The translations under genes and the position numbers were made by a program. Source: Sphingomonas faeni (lineage in GTDB: Bacteria > Pseudomonadota > Alphaproteobacteria > Sphingomonadales > Sphingomonadaceae). From it: a DNA stretch of 64,000 bases. Positions 51,827-60,816 of the stretch are shown here, piece after piece. Every line of letters starts with the position of its first letter. The first letter of the stretch is position 1. A model generated the notes under the pieces. That model ran no database searches, had not been told where the DNA came from, and worked only from the letters and a program-made list of their open reading frames with translations. The stretch lies in contig NZ_QAYE01000003.1 in assembly GCF_003053745.1 (NCBI RefSeq), positions 62,001 through 126,000 on the forward strand. Reading direction: 5' to 3'.

Positions 51827-52252
51827 ATGGACGACATCGAACTCAACCAGGACCCGGTCGCAACCGCGGAGACCGACACCGGCGTTCCATCGCGTCGTCG
51901 CGTGCTGGCGTTGGGTGCAGTGACGGCGGGTGCGGTCATGTCGATCCGTCCGGCGCTGGCCCAAACCGCCGGCTCGGTGCTGAACTGTGAGATCCCCGTG
52001 CCCGATCCGGGCCGCGCCGGCAGCTATATTGATGCGAACGGCGGCGTCGTACCGGCGCGTACGAAGGGCGCATTCCCACCCTCGACGCGCGCGTTCAAGG
52101 GCGAAGAGGTCAAGCGCGCGATGGCGAGCGGCAGCACGCTGCCCGGCACCGATTCGGACCGCAGCCGCGCGTACGTCAAATATATCCGCCGGTTGCAGCG
52201 CGGCCAGGGCGGCTTCACCTGCTTCGCATCGTTGCAGATGCCGCGCGGCTGA
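51827..52252 (+). CDS. Tat-signal small secreted protein of the HPr-rel-A cassette
   Basis: A 141-residue protein. The N-terminus carries a twin-arginine signal (SRRRVLALGAVTAGAVMS, then a cut near ALAQ46). The mature ~95 residues contain two Cys (54 and 132), a Pro/Gly-rich NCEIPVPDPGRAGSYID, a basic central part and a C-terminal GGFTCFASLQMPRG. There is no known domain. It stands first in a cluster with a PqqD-like protein, an HprK-related kinase and a nucleotidyltransferase, and could be the modified substrate. Ribosome site CAGGGG; divergent from phoR. Confidence 0.75.
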   Translation: MDDIELNQDPVATAETDTGVPSRRRVLALGAVTAGAVMSIRPALAQTAGSVLNCEIPVPDPGRAGSYIDANGGVVPARTKGAFPPSTRAFKGEEVKRAMASGSTLPGTDSDRSRAYVKYIRRLQRGQGGFTCFASLQMPRG

Positions 52253-52256
52253 AGCC

Positions 52257-52532
52257 GTGTCGGGGACGATCTTTCGGGGACCGCTCGACGGAGGCCTGCT
52301 GATCGCGCCGCTCGATGAATTCACCGCGGTCTATCATCGCGCGTCGGGGATCACGCACTTGCTGACCGAACCCGCGCCGCAGATTCTAGCGGTGCTGGGC
52401 GAGGGGGCATCGTCGCTGGACGTCCTCCTGGAGCGGCTTGGACGGGACTATGATCTCGACGACGGTACGCCTGAGGCTTTGGCGGCACGGCTCGAAGAAC
52501 TCGTCGAAGCCGGACTGATTGAGCGGGCATGA
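52257..52532 (+). CDS. PqqD-family protein of the HPr-rel-A system
   Basis: A 91-residue protein from GTG 52257: GTIFRGPLDGGLLIAPLDEF, TAVYHRASGITHLLTEPAPQ, then LLERLGRDYDLDDGTPEALAARLEELVEAGLIE. This is the PqqD fold, a winged-helix RiPP recognition element that binds leader peptides and presents substrates to a modifying enzyme. The stop overlaps the kinase start (ATGA). It lies 4 nt after the stop of the Tat-signal gene. The partner in the usual PQQ system (PqqE) is absent. Confidence 0.85.
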   Translation: MSGTIFRGPLDGGLLIAPLDEFTAVYHRASGITHLLTEPAPQILAVLGEGASSLDVLLERLGRDYDLDDGTPEALAARLEELVEAGLIERA

Positions 52533-53389
52533 GGTACGCCTTTTCCGTCCGCATCGGGCCGATCGGTTTCCGCATCGGCTCCGACTGGCGCGCGCCGATC
52601 GCCGAACTCCAAAGCCTGTACCGCGATTACCCTAAGCCGCACGACGGCGTGCCGGACTTCACCGTGCGCCTGTTTGCGCGGCGTCCGTGGCGACGGTTAA
52701 TCCGCCCGTCCGTCGAGATCGGTGGCGACTACATGCTCCCTGAAGCTGCACCTTTGCCGCTCCGCCAAGGATTGCTCGCAGCCGAGATGGCGATGAATCT
52801 GCAGATGGCGCTGGGCGCCCGCCGCTATCTGCTGCTCCACGCATCCGCAGTCGAACGCGATGGTCGCGCGCTGTTGATGACCGGCATTTCGGGCGCTGGA
52901 AAATCGACGCTCGCGACGTTGCTCGCGGTGAAGGGCTGGCGGTTCATGGGGGACGAGTTCGCGCTGCTCGATCCCGCGACCGGGCTGATCCATGCGTTCC
53001 CGCGATTGATCAGTCTCAAGAATGAAGCGATCGCGGCGGCCGAGGCGGCATGGCCGACCGCGCGGATGGGGCCGCTGATGCCGGCGACGCCGAAAGGCGA
53101 CATCCGCCACATGGTCCCCGACGCGCGTGCGATCGCGGCGATGGATGTGCCCGCCACGCCCGCGCTGCTCGTGTTTCCGCGCTATGGTTTCGAGGCGGAG
53201 ACGCGACCGGTGCCGCCGGCCGAGGCGTTCGTGCGGATGACACAGGCCTCGACGAATTACGTCGCGCTGGGCGAGGCCGGCTTTCGGTCGCTGACGGGCT
53301 TGATCGCCGACGTTCCTTCGGTCGCGATCGATTATCCGGACGGTGCGAGCGCGATCGAGCAGGTCGAAGCGCTATGGTCCGCCCTGTGA
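52529..53389 (+). CDS. HprK-related kinase A
   Basis: A 286-residue protein with an HPr kinase/phosphorylase-like core. The P-loop GISGAGKST (residues 119-127) is preceded by LLLHASAVERDGRALLMT and followed by WRFMGDEFALLD (capping and Walker-B equivalents), then FPRLISLKNEAI. It lacks the N-terminal domain of true HprK. Such kinases phosphorylate a Ser or a peptide C-terminus instead of HPr; the HprK homologue of paeninodin-type lasso peptide clusters is a precedent. Start coupled to the PqqD-like gene (ATGA). No HPr is encoded nearby. Confidence 0.87.
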   Translation: MRYAFSVRIGPIGFRIGSDWRAPIAELQSLYRDYPKPHDGVPDFTVRLFARRPWRRLIRPSVEIGGDYMLPEAAPLPLRQGLLAAEMAMNLQMALGARRYLLLHASAVERDGRALLMTGISGAGKSTLATLLAVKGWRFMGDEFALLDPATGLIHAFPRLISLKNEAIAAAEAAWPTARMGPLMPATPKGDIRHMVPDARAIAAMDVPATPALLVFPRYGFEAETRPVPPAEAFVRMTQASTNYVALGEAGFRSLTGLIADVPSVAIDYPDGASAIEQVEALWSAL

Positions 53390-54363
53390 ACGATGCCCAC
53401 ATCCTTGCTCGCGCGCTCGCCGATCCGGCCAGCATCGTCGGGCTCGATTGGGACGGCTGGACCGCACTGCTGACGATGGCGCGAGCGGAGCAGTTGATCG
53501 GTACGCTGGCGATGCGTCTCGACGGCCTGCCGATGCCGGATAGCGTGAAGGCCATCCTGGCCGACGCCCGCGCCGCCGCCGAGCACGGCCGCCGTGCCGC
53601 GCTATGGGAGGCCGAGATGGCACGGCGGGCGCTATCTGCGGTCGATTGCCCAGTCATCCTGCTGAAGGGCACCGCGTTCGTCGCCGCGGGATTGTCGGCA
53701 GGGCAGGGGCGTTCGATCGGCGACCTCGATATTCTGGTGCCGCGTGTATCGCTCGATGCGGTCGAGGCGGCGCTGCTCGCGGCCGGTTGGGAATGGGTGA
53801 AGCCCGACCCGTATGACGATGTCTATTACCGCCGCTGGATGCACGAGCTCCCCCCGCTGATTCATCGCGACCGCGACCGGATGATCGACGTCCACCACAC
53901 CATATTGCCGCTAACCGCGCGAATTACGCCCGATGCGGCGGCGCTTATCGACGGAAGCATGGCGCTGGAGAATGGTCTGCGAACGCTCTCCCCCAACGGC
54001 ATGCTGGTTCACGCCGCGGCGCATCTGTTCGCCGATGGCGATCTCGCCGGTGGCTTGCGCAACCTGTGGGATATCCGCTGTCTGGTCGATGACTTCGGCA
54101 TGGACGGGCTCGATGCGGAAGCGCAAAGCCACGGACTATGCCAAGAAGTCGGCCGGTCGCTCCGGGTGATCGATGCGCTCTTCGGCAACGGCAAGCCGAC
54201 CGGCATCGATCGTTTCTACATTCGCCGCATCACCGCGCGAGATGGCTGGGGCAGGCCGACCCGACCATTAACCCGGCTAGCCTTCTACGTCCGCTCGCAC
54301 TGGCTACGCATGCCCCCGGCAATGCTCGCCCGCCACCTCTGGACGAAGTGGCGCAAGGCTTAG
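53374..54363 (+). CDS. NTP_transf_5-type nucleotidyltransferase of the HPr-rel-A cassette
   Basis: A 329-residue protein. CPVILLKGTAFVAAG and GRSIGDLDILVPR carry the nucleotidyltransferase motif (Asp117/Asp119), and DRMIDVHHTILP gives the third acidic residue; the C-terminal half is helical. This is the uncharacterised NTP_transf_5 family that accompanies HprK-like kinases and PqqD proteins in RiPP-like clusters. It may transfer a nucleotide or extend a phosphate on the modified product. The start is ATG 53374 or GTG 53386, the latter overlapping the kinase stop by GTGA. Confidence 0.82.
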   Translation: MVRPVNDAHILARALADPASIVGLDWDGWTALLTMARAEQLIGTLAMRLDGLPMPDSVKAILADARAAAEHGRRAALWEAEMARRALSAVDCPVILLKGTAFVAAGLSAGQGRSIGDLDILVPRVSLDAVEAALLAAGWEWVKPDPYDDVYYRRWMHELPPLIHRDRDRMIDVHHTILPLTARITPDAAALIDGSMALENGLRTLSPNGMLVHAAAHLFADGDLAGGLRNLWDIRCLVDDFGMDGLDAEAQSHGLCQEVGRSLRVIDALFGNGKPTGIDRFYIRRITARDGWGRPTRPLTRLAFYVRSHWLRMPPAMLARHLWTKWRKA

Positions 54364-54719
54364 TTGAGACGCGCGCCACGTTTGCGCCGGACGGCCCAGA
54401 CGATAAGCAACACGACGGTGATCGCAAACGTATCGGCGATCCAGTCGTAGATGTCGCAATCGCGGTGGAGCGACGGGATCGCCTGCAGGACCTCGATCAT
54501 CGCGCCGAGGAACGACAGCCGCTCGCCGATCCGGAACAGCCGCGCGGTCGGGAACGACAGCGCCGCCAGCAACGCCATCGTCGCAAAAGCGAGCATGTGC
54601 CCGAACTTGTCGCCGAACTGGTCGATCGGCATGTGCGGCGGCTTCGGCAGCAAAGCCATCGTCACCGCGAAGACGATCGCCACGATCAGGGCGATACGCG
54701 TGAGCGTTGTCCGGTTCAT
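54360..54719 (-). CDS. VanZ-like membrane protein
   Basis: A 119-residue protein with four hydrophobic helices (TRIALIVAIVFAVTMALLP, FGHMLAFATMALLAALSFP, LSFLGAMIEVLQAI, WIADTFAITVVLLIVWAV). The sequence DKFGHMLAFATMALL and AMIEVLQAIPSLHRDCDIYDWIADTFA resemble VanZ-like proteins. It is coupled to gph by an ATGA overlap, so both are one transcript, and converges with the nucleotidyltransferase gene. The function of stand-alone VanZ-like proteins is unknown. Confidence 0.75.
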   Translation of the reverse strand: MNRTTLTRIALIVAIVFAVTMALLPKPPHMPIDQFGDKFGHMLAFATMALLAALSFPTARLFRIGERLSFLGAMIEVLQAIPSLHRDCDIYDWIADTFAITVVLLIVWAVRRKRGARLN

Positions 54720-55399
54720 GCGCCAAGCCTTTCGAGCGTCGGGATGAGTTCGTCGAAACCGTCGATCACCGCGTCGGCGCCAAGCTCTGCTACGGGCTGC
54801 ATCAGAAAACCGAAGCTGCACGCGATCGTCGGCAGGCCTGCTGCTTGCCCCGCCTGGATGTCGAAGATCGAATCGCCGACGAACGCCGCGCGGTCTCCGC
54901 CGCCCCCGCTTTCACGACACAGCTTCACCATCTCGTGGATCGGCATCGGAGAGGGCTTCGACTCCGTCATCGTATCGCCGCCGAGGATGCACGCAAAACG
55001 ATCGGTCAGCCCGAGCTCGCCCAGCACGGTCCGCGCGAACCGTTCGATCTTGTTGGTGACGATCCCCAGCGTCACGCCCTTCGCAGTCAAAGCGTCCAGC
55101 GCTGCGATCACACCTGGGTAAGGCTTTGTCAGCACGCAGATATTCGCCTCGTAATAGGCGAGCAGTTTGGCATGCAGCGCATCGAGCATCGGTTCGTCAT
55201 AGCCGCCGGTCGCGGTCAGGCCCTGCTTGAGCATGTGCCGCGCGCCGCCGCCGATCATCGGCTTGACCTGCGCGACGGTGAGGGGCGGGCGACCGACCGT
55301 AGCGAGCGCGTGGTTGACGGCGGCGGCTAGGTCGCCGCTCGTGTCGAGCAACGTGCCGTCTAGGTCGAACCCGACGATATCGAATAAAAAATGCGTCAT
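54716..55399 (-). CDS. gph: Phosphoglycolate phosphatase (HAD superfamily)
   Basis: A 227-residue HAD hydrolase: motif I DIVGFDLDGTLLDTSG (nucleophile Asp), motif II IVTNK, motif III Lys in SKPSPMPIHE, and motif IV AAFVGDSIFDIQAG. The helical cap is of the size seen in Gph, and the C-terminus FGFLMQPVAELGADAVIDGFDEL is typical. It removes 2-phosphoglycolate produced during DNA-strand end repair or oxygenase reactions. It is divergent from glmU with 62 nt between the starts. Specificity is inferred from family likeness. Confidence 0.9.
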   Translation of the reverse strand: MTHFLFDIVGFDLDGTLLDTSGDLAAAVNHALATVGRPPLTVAQVKPMIGGGARHMLKQGLTATGGYDEPMLDALHAKLLAYYEANICVLTKPYPGVIAALDALTAKGVTLGIVTNKIERFARTVLGELGLTDRFACILGGDTMTESKPSPMPIHEMVKLCRESGGGGDRAAFVGDSIFDIQAGQAAGLPTIACSFGFLMQPVAELGADAVIDGFDELIPTLERLGA

Positions 55400-55461
55400 T
55401 GGGGGCGGGCCTGCCAGCGAGACTATGGAATTGGCAAGGCTTTCGTGGCAGCGATCCTTCC

Positions 55462-56856
55462 ATGACGACGCATTCTATCGACCAACCGATTCCGGCCCAC
55501 CCCATCGCAGTCGTGATCCTCGCCGCCGGCAAGGGTACGCGGATGAAATCCGATCTTCACAAGGTGCTTCACCCGATCGCCGGCCGACCCATGCTGCTGC
55601 ATCTCGTTGCAAGCGCGGCGGCGTTGCAGCCGGCGAAGACCGTCGTCGTGACCGGGGCAGGGCGTGAACAGGTCGAGGCGGCGGTGGCGCCGCTTGGGAT
55701 CGCCACTGCGCTCCAGGCGGAGCAACTCGGCACCGGCCACGCGGTCGCGCAGGCCCGCGAGGCGCTGGCCGGGTTCGAGGGCGACGTCCTGATCCTCTAC
55801 GGCGACGTTCCGCTCGTCACCGCCACGACGATGCAGCGGATGATCGACCGGTTGCACGCCGACGACACGCCCGCCGTCGTCGTGCTCGGCTTTCGTCCTG
55901 AAAATCCCGGGGCCTATGGTCGCGTGATCGCCGATGCCGCGGGCCGAATGGACCGGATCGTCGAGTATAAGGACGCGTCGGAGGCGGAACGCGCCGTGAC
56001 GCTGTGCAATTCCGGGCTGATGGCGGTACGATCGAGCGATCTGTTCGCGTTGCTCGACCGGCTCGGCAACGACAATGCGGCGGGCGAATATTACCTTACC
56101 GATATCGTCGAGCTTGCCGCAGCCGCCGGCCGATCGTCCGCGGTCATCGAAACCGGCGCGGACGAAGTCGCCGGCGTCAACAGTCGCGGTGAACTCGCCA
56201 GCGTTGAAGGGGCATGGCAGGCAACGCGACGCGCGCAGGCGATGGCCGACGGCGTCACGTTGATCGCGCCCGACACGGTCTGGTTCTCGCACGACACGGT
56301 CCTCGGCCGCGACGTCGTCATCGAGCCCAATGTCGTGTTAGGCCCCGGCGCGCGCATCGCCGACGGCGTGACGATCCACGCGTTCAGCCACGTCGAGGGA
56401 GCCACAGTCGGCAAGGGCGCGAACGTTGGTCCGTTCGCCCGCCTCCGCCCCGGTGCGGACCTGCATGCGGACGCCAAGGTCGGCAATTTCGTCGAGATCA
56501 AGAAGGCCGTGATCGGCGAAGGCGCGAAGGTGAGCCACCTCAGCTATATCGGCGACGCGGATATTGGCGCGGGCGCGAACATCGGCGCGGGGACGATCAC
56601 CTGTAACTATGACGGCTATTTCAAATACCGCACCGTGATCGGCGCGGGCGCATTCATCGGCTCGAACTCGGCGCTGGTAGCACCCGTCACGGTCGGTGCA
56701 GGCGCGATCGTTGCAGCGGGCTCGGTTCTGACAGAAGACGTCGAGGCCGATGCCCTTGCGCTGGTCCGCCCGCCGCAAACCGCGAGGGCCGGCTGGGCCA
56801 AGCGCTTTCGCGACGGCATGATCGCGCGTAAGGCCGCGCAGGCAAGCGGCAAGTAA
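55462..56856 (+). CDS. glmU: Bifunctional N-acetylglucosamine-1-phosphate uridyltransferase/glucosamine-1-phosphate acetyltransferase
   Basis: A 464-residue enzyme. The N-terminal pyrophosphorylase shows VVILAAGKGTRMKSDLHKVLH, QLGTGHAVAQA, LYGDVPL and EYKDASEAER; the C-terminal left-handed beta-helix shows IADGVTIHAFSHVEGATVGKGANVGPFARLRPGADLHADAKVGNFVEIKKA and IGSNSALVAPVTVG. It makes UDP-GlcNAc for peptidoglycan and lipid A. ATG 55462 is chosen over a longer frame upstream. glmS follows after 26 nt, so the amino-sugar pair is one unit. Confidence 0.96.
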   Translation: MTTHSIDQPIPAHPIAVVILAAGKGTRMKSDLHKVLHPIAGRPMLLHLVASAAALQPAKTVVVTGAGREQVEAAVAPLGIATALQAEQLGTGHAVAQAREALAGFEGDVLILYGDVPLVTATTMQRMIDRLHADDTPAVVVLGFRPENPGAYGRVIADAAGRMDRIVEYKDASEAERAVTLCNSGLMAVRSSDLFALLDRLGNDNAAGEYYLTDIVELAAAAGRSSAVIETGADEVAGVNSRGELASVEGAWQATRRAQAMADGVTLIAPDTVWFSHDTVLGRDVVIEPNVVLGPGARIADGVTIHAFSHVEGATVGKGANVGPFARLRPGADLHADAKVGNFVEIKKAVIGEGAKVSHLSYIGDADIGAGANIGAGTITCNYDGYFKYRTVIGAGAFIGSNSALVAPVTVGAGAIVAAGSVLTEDVEADALALVRPPQTARAGWAKRFRDGMIARKAAQASGK

Positions 56857-56882
56857 GACCCGTTCCACGGAGTATGATGTAA

Positions 56883-58706
56883 ATGTGTGGTATCGTTGGA
56901 ATCCTGAGCGGCGAGGATGTTGCCGGTCGTCTCCTGGATGGCCTGAAGCGGCTAGAATATCGCGGCTATGATTCGGCTGGCATCGCGACCGACAATGACG
57001 GCGCGATCGAGCGGCGTCGTGCGTCGGGCAAGCTGGTCAATCTGGCGAACGAACTCGCCGCGCATCCGTTGCCTGGCAAGACCGGGATCGCGCATACCCG
57101 CTGGGCGACGCATGGCGGCCCGACCACCAACAACGCGCATCCGCACGCCACCGGCGAAGTCGCGGTGGTCCACAACGGCATCATCGAGAACTTCAAGCCG
57201 CTGCGCGACGAATTGATCGCGCGCGGCCGGACGTTCACCAGCGAAACCGACACCGAAGTCGTTGCGCATCTGGTGAGCGAAAAAATCGAGGCGGGGATGG
57301 ACCCGGTTTCGGCCGTCCGCGAGATCCTACCCCGGCTTCATGGTGCGTTCGCGCTTGCCATCCTGTTCCGCCAGCATCCCGACCTACTGATCGGTGCGCG
57401 GCTCGGCTCGCCTCTGGTCGTCGGCCACGGTGAAGGCGAGATGTATCTCGGCTCCGACGCACTGGCGCTCGCCCCGCTGACGCAGCGTATTGCCTACCTC
57501 GACGAGGGCGACTGGGTCGTTCTGACCCGCGACGGCGCGCAGGTCTATGACCGCGACAACGCGCCTGTCGAACGCGCCATCACGATCTCGGGCATTACCG
57601 GCGACGTGATCTCGAAGGGCAACCACAAGCATTACATGCTGAAGGAAATCTACGAGCAGCCGATCGTCGTCGCACAGACGCTGCGTTCGTATCTGAAGCG
57701 GATGGAAGGCGAGATCACGCTGCCGATCCCAGAGTTCGACCTGTCGACCATCAAGCGCGTGACGATCGTTGCGTGCGGGACGAGCTTCTACGCGGGCATG
57801 GTCGCCAAATACTGGTTCGAACAGTTCGCGCGCGTCCCCGTCGACCTCGATGTCGCGTCCGAATTCCGCTACCGAGAGCCGGTGATGGAGGAGGGCGGCC
57901 TCGCTCTTTTCATCTCGCAGTCGGGCGAGACCGCGGACACGCTCGCGGCGCTGCGCCACGCCAAGGCCGAGGGCCAGAAGATCGCAGTCGTCGTCAACGT
58001 GCCGACCAGCACGATGGCCCGCGAGGCCGACCTTCTGTTGCCGACCCATGCGGGGCCTGAAATCGGCGTGGCATCGACCAAGGCGTTCACCTGCCAGTTG
58101 GCGGTTCTCGCGGCACTCGCGGCCAATCTGGCGCATGCCAAGGGGCTGCTGAGCAAGGACCAGGAGCGCGAGATCGTCCGCCACCTCGCCGAGGCGCCCG
58201 CCGCGCTCAACGGCGCGCTGGCGTATGACGAGGCGATCGAGGCGATGGCGCACAACATCGCCGGCGCGCGCGACGTGCTGTATCTAGGGCGCGGGACCGA
58301 TTACCCGCTGGCGCTCGAAGGCGCGCTCAAGCTGAAGGAAATCAGCTACATCCACGCCGAGGGCTATGCCGCCGGCGAAATGAAGCACGGCCCGATCGCG
58401 CTGATCGACGAGCATGTTCCCGTCATCGTCATCGCACCTTCAGGCCCGCTTTTCGACAAGACCGTCAGCAACATGCAGGAAGTCATGGCGCGCGGCGGCA
58501 AGGTCGTGCTGATCTCGGATTACGACGGCATCCAGGCTGCCGGCGAAGGTTGCATGGCGACCATCACCATGCCCAAGGTCCACCCGCTGATCGCGCCTCT
58601 GGTGTACGCGGTACCGGTCCAGTTGCTCGCGTATCACGTCGCGGTGCTCAAGGGCACGGATGTGGATCAGCCGCGTAATCTCGCGAAGAGCGTGACGGTC
58701 GAATAA
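56883..58706 (+). CDS. glmS: Glutamine-fructose-6-phosphate aminotransferase (isomerizing)
   Basis: A 607-residue protein: N-terminal glutaminase beginning at the nucleophilic Cys (MCGIVGILSGEDVAG), RRLEYRGYDSAGIA-like LEYRGYDSAGIA, HTRWATHGGP and the SIS domains with VACGTSFYAGMVAKYWFEQ, ISQSGETADTLAAL and YLGRGTDYPLALEGALKLKEISYIHAEGYAAGEMKHGPIALI. It converts fructose 6-phosphate and glutamine into glucosamine 6-phosphate, the first step of UDP-GlcNAc synthesis with glmU. The end is followed by a REP pair and then the glycine riboswitch. Confidence 0.97.
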   Translation: MCGIVGILSGEDVAGRLLDGLKRLEYRGYDSAGIATDNDGAIERRRASGKLVNLANELAAHPLPGKTGIAHTRWATHGGPTTNNAHPHATGEVAVVHNGIIENFKPLRDELIARGRTFTSETDTEVVAHLVSEKIEAGMDPVSAVREILPRLHGAFALAILFRQHPDLLIGARLGSPLVVGHGEGEMYLGSDALALAPLTQRIAYLDEGDWVVLTRDGAQVYDRDNAPVERAITISGITGDVISKGNHKHYMLKEIYEQPIVVAQTLRSYLKRMEGEITLPIPEFDLSTIKRVTIVACGTSFYAGMVAKYWFEQFARVPVDLDVASEFRYREPVMEEGGLALFISQSGETADTLAALRHAKAEGQKIAVVVNVPTSTMAREADLLLPTHAGPEIGVASTKAFTCQLAVLAALAANLAHAKGLLSKDQEREIVRHLAEAPAALNGALAYDEAIEAMAHNIAGARDVLYLGRGTDYPLALEGALKLKEISYIHAEGYAAGEMKHGPIALIDEHVPVIVIAPSGPLFDKTVSNMQEVMARGGKVVLISDYDGIQAAGEGCMATITMPKVHPLIAPLVYAVPVQLLAYHVAVLKGTDVDQPRNLAKSVTVE

Positions 58707-58730
58707 CGCGCCCGTACCCCACCCGTTATA

Positions 58731-58837
58731 CCACCCCGGCGAAGGCCGGGGCCTAATTGGGGGACGGAGGTAACTGAGGCGCAGTCCTCTGTTACAGCGA
58801 CCTTTCCAATTGGGCCCCGGCCTTCGCCGGGGTGGTG
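58731..58837. repeat. REP-like palindrome pair after glmS
   Basis: CACCCCGGCGAAGGCCGGGG and CCCCGGCCTTCGCCGGGGTG in inverted orientation with a 70-nt spacer containing GAGGTAACTGAGGCGCAG. Same family as 36541 and 49033. It may act as a transcription boundary between glmS and gcvT. Confidence 0.87.
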
Positions 58838-58939
58838 CTAAGGACGGGGTATCCACCAATTTCTTCCCCCCGCCCCAAACCCTCGATTGACTAAGATTGT
58901 GCGCCGCGTCACAACTCGCGGCGTCGATGTCGGGCAACC

Positions 58940-59150
58940 GGCATGGCACCGCGCGGGAGAGCGTTTCCGGTCCTTTCAGGGCTGATGGAACCGCCGAAGG
59001 AGCAACCACCCCGGAATCTCTCAGGCACCAGAGACCGCGCGGGGCTGATCGACACTCTGGAAAGCGTCCTGACGTGAGTCGAGGGCCACCGAAGGGGTAA
59101 GCGCTGGACAAGTCCGGCGCGAAAGCTCTCAGGTCCCGTGACAGAGGGGG
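58940..59150 (+). ncRNA. Tandem glycine riboswitch upstream of gcvT
   Basis: Two glycine-aptamer units are readable. The first has GCGGGAGAGCG, CCGCCGAAGGAGCAA, then GAATCTCTCAGGCACCAGAG. The second has CACTCTGGAAAGCG, GGCCACCGAAGGGGTAAGCG and AAAGCTCTCAGGTCCCGTGACAGAGGG. The conserved CCGAAGGAG and CTCTCAGG words appear twice, in order, 110 nt apart. The gcvT start is 50 nt downstream. Glycine binding should turn on gcv expression. Confidence 0.96.
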
Positions 59151-59201
59151 TTCGGATCGTTGCACCCCTTGGTGCCGCGCGCCCCTTCGACGGAGACGAC
59201 C

Positions 59202-60434
59202 ATGAGCGATTACGCCAGCATCATCGATCAGGCCGACGATTACGTCGAGCCCGAGATCCTGCCATTGCCGCTCGACGCATGGCACCGGGCGCACGGCGCG
59301 CGGATGGTCGAGTTCGCCGGCTACGATATGCCGATCCAGTATGAAGGCATCATGGCCGAGCACGCCTGGACGCGCGACTCGGCGGGGCTGTTCGACGTCA
59401 GCCACATGGGCCAGCTCGTCTTCTCGGGCGAAGGCGTCGCGCATGCGCTCGAAACCGTGCTGCCGGGCGACATCGCAGGACTCGGCGAGGGCAAGATGCG
59501 CTATTCGCTGCTGCTCGCGCAGGACGGCGGCATTCTCGACGACCTGATGGCCACGCGCCTCCCCGACGATCAGCCGTCGCCTTTTTCCGCGCAGGACGTG
59601 GAGCCCGAGGCGTACGACCCGCTCCACCCGTTGCCGACCGCAAGCGGCAGCTTCTACGTCGTCGTCAACGGCGCGACCAAGTATGACGACATCAGCTATC
59701 TGATCGAGCATCTGCCCGACGACGTCACGATCAACATCCTCGAAGACCAGGCATTGCTAGCGGTGCAGGGTCCCAAGGCGGTCGAGGCAGTCGCGCGGAT
59801 CGTCGCCGGCGTCGACGGCCTCGTGTTCATGACCGCCGGCGCGTTCCACTGGAACGACGTCCCGCTGTGGATCAGCCGCTCGGGCTATACCGGCGAGGAC
59901 GGCGTCGAGATTTCGCTCCCCGCCGAACACGCCGTCGCGTTCGCCGACGCGCTGCTCGCGCTCGCAGAGATCAAGCCGATCGGCCTCGGCGCGCGCGACT
60001 CGCTGCGACTCGAAGCCGGCCTGCCGCTCTACGGTCACGACCTCGATCCCGAGATCACGCCGGTCATGGCCGACCTCGGTTTCGCGCTCTCGAAGCGCCG
60101 CCGCGAAGCCGCCGACTTCCCCGGTGCCGAGCGCATCCTCACCCAGCGCGAGCATGGCCCCGCCACCAAGCGAGTCGGCCTGATCGTCGAAGGCCGCCAG
60201 CCCGCCCGCGAAGGCGCCGAAGTGATCGACGACACCGGCGCGCCGATCGGCCGCCTTACTAGCGGTGGTTTCGCACCCACGCTCGGGAAGCCGATCGCGA
60301 TGGCCTATGTGCCGCTCGCGCTGTCGACGCCCGGCACCCGCATCGAGATCGCGCAACGCGGCAAAGTCCACACCGCCACCGTCACCGCGATGCCCTTTAT
60401 TCCCCACCGCTACGTCCGTGCAGGAGCCAAGTGA
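59202..60434 (+). CDS. gcvT: Glycine cleavage system T protein (aminomethyltransferase)
   Basis: A 410-residue protein: [52 protein letters not shown] opens the tetrahydrofolate-binding fold, and [23 protein letters not shown] and [18 protein letters not shown] follow, with Asp in the active site. It is about 40 residues longer than typical: an acidic insert (near [21 protein letters not shown]) lies after the first half. GGAGA precedes ATG 59202. It forms one operon with gcvH and gcvP, controlled by the riboswitch at 58940. Confidence 0.95.
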   Translation: MSDYASIIDQADDYVEPEILPLPLDAWHRAHGARMVEFAGYDMPIQYEGIMAEHAWTRDSAGLFDVSHMGQLVFSGEGVAHALETVLPGDIAGLGEGKMRYSLLLAQDGGILDDLMATRLPDDQPSPFSAQDVEPEAYDPLHPLPTASGSFYVVVNGATKYDDISYLIEHLPDDVTINILEDQALLAVQGPKAVEAVARIVAGVDGLVFMTAGAFHWNDVPLWISRSGYTGEDGVEISLPAEHAVAFADALLALAEIKPIGLGARDSLRLEAGLPLYGHDLDPEITPVMADLGFALSKRRREAADFPGAERILTQREHGPATKRVGLIVEGRQPAREGAEVIDDTGAPIGRLTSGGFAPTLGKPIAMAYVPLALSTPGTRIEIAQRGKVHTATVTAMPFIPHRYVRAGAK

Positions 60435-60435
60435 T

Positions 60436-60807
60436 ATGAGCCGTTACTTCACGCAGGATCATGAATGGGTCGACGTCGATGGTGACATCGGCACCGTCGG
60501 CATCTCCGAATACGCGCAGAGCCAGCTCGGCGACGTCGTGTTCGTCGACGTCCCCGAAGCCGGCAAGACGCTCAGCAAGGGCGACGAAGCCGCGGTCGTC
60601 GAGTCGGTCAAGGCCGCCTCGGACGTGTATTCGCCGGTCTCGGGCACCGTCAACGAGGGCAACGCGGCTTTGACCGACGACTCCAGCCTGGTGAACTCGG
60701 ACGCCGAAGCCGCGGGCTGGTTCTTCAAGCTGACGCTCAGCGACCCGAGCGAGCTCGACAGCCTGATGGACGAAGCCGCCTACGCAGCCTTCGTCGAAGG
60801 ACTCTGA
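60436..60807 (+). CDS. gcvH: Glycine cleavage system H protein
   Basis: A 123-residue lipoyl carrier: [69 protein letters not shown] with the lipoylated Lys in ESVKAASD. It shuttles the aminomethyl group from the P to the T and L proteins. It begins directly after the gcvT stop (one-base gap, GTGATATG). The following gap of 114 nt is filled by a palindrome. Confidence 0.97.
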   Translation: MSRYFTQDHEWVDVDGDIGTVGISEYAQSQLGDVVFVDVPEAGKTLSKGDEAAVVESVKAASDVYSPVSGTVNEGNAALTDDSSLVNSDAEAAGWFFKLTLSDPSELDSLMDEAAYAAFVEGL

Positions 60808-60816
60808 GCTAACTGC

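Noticed and set aside
50387..52324. Longer PhoR start giving 645 residues
   Set aside because: The extra N-terminal region is low-complexity and has no ribosome site; ATG 51613 has AGGAG and leads straight into the membrane helices.
56338..56868. Frames opposite glmU
   Set aside because: Shadows of the glmU beta-helix repeats.
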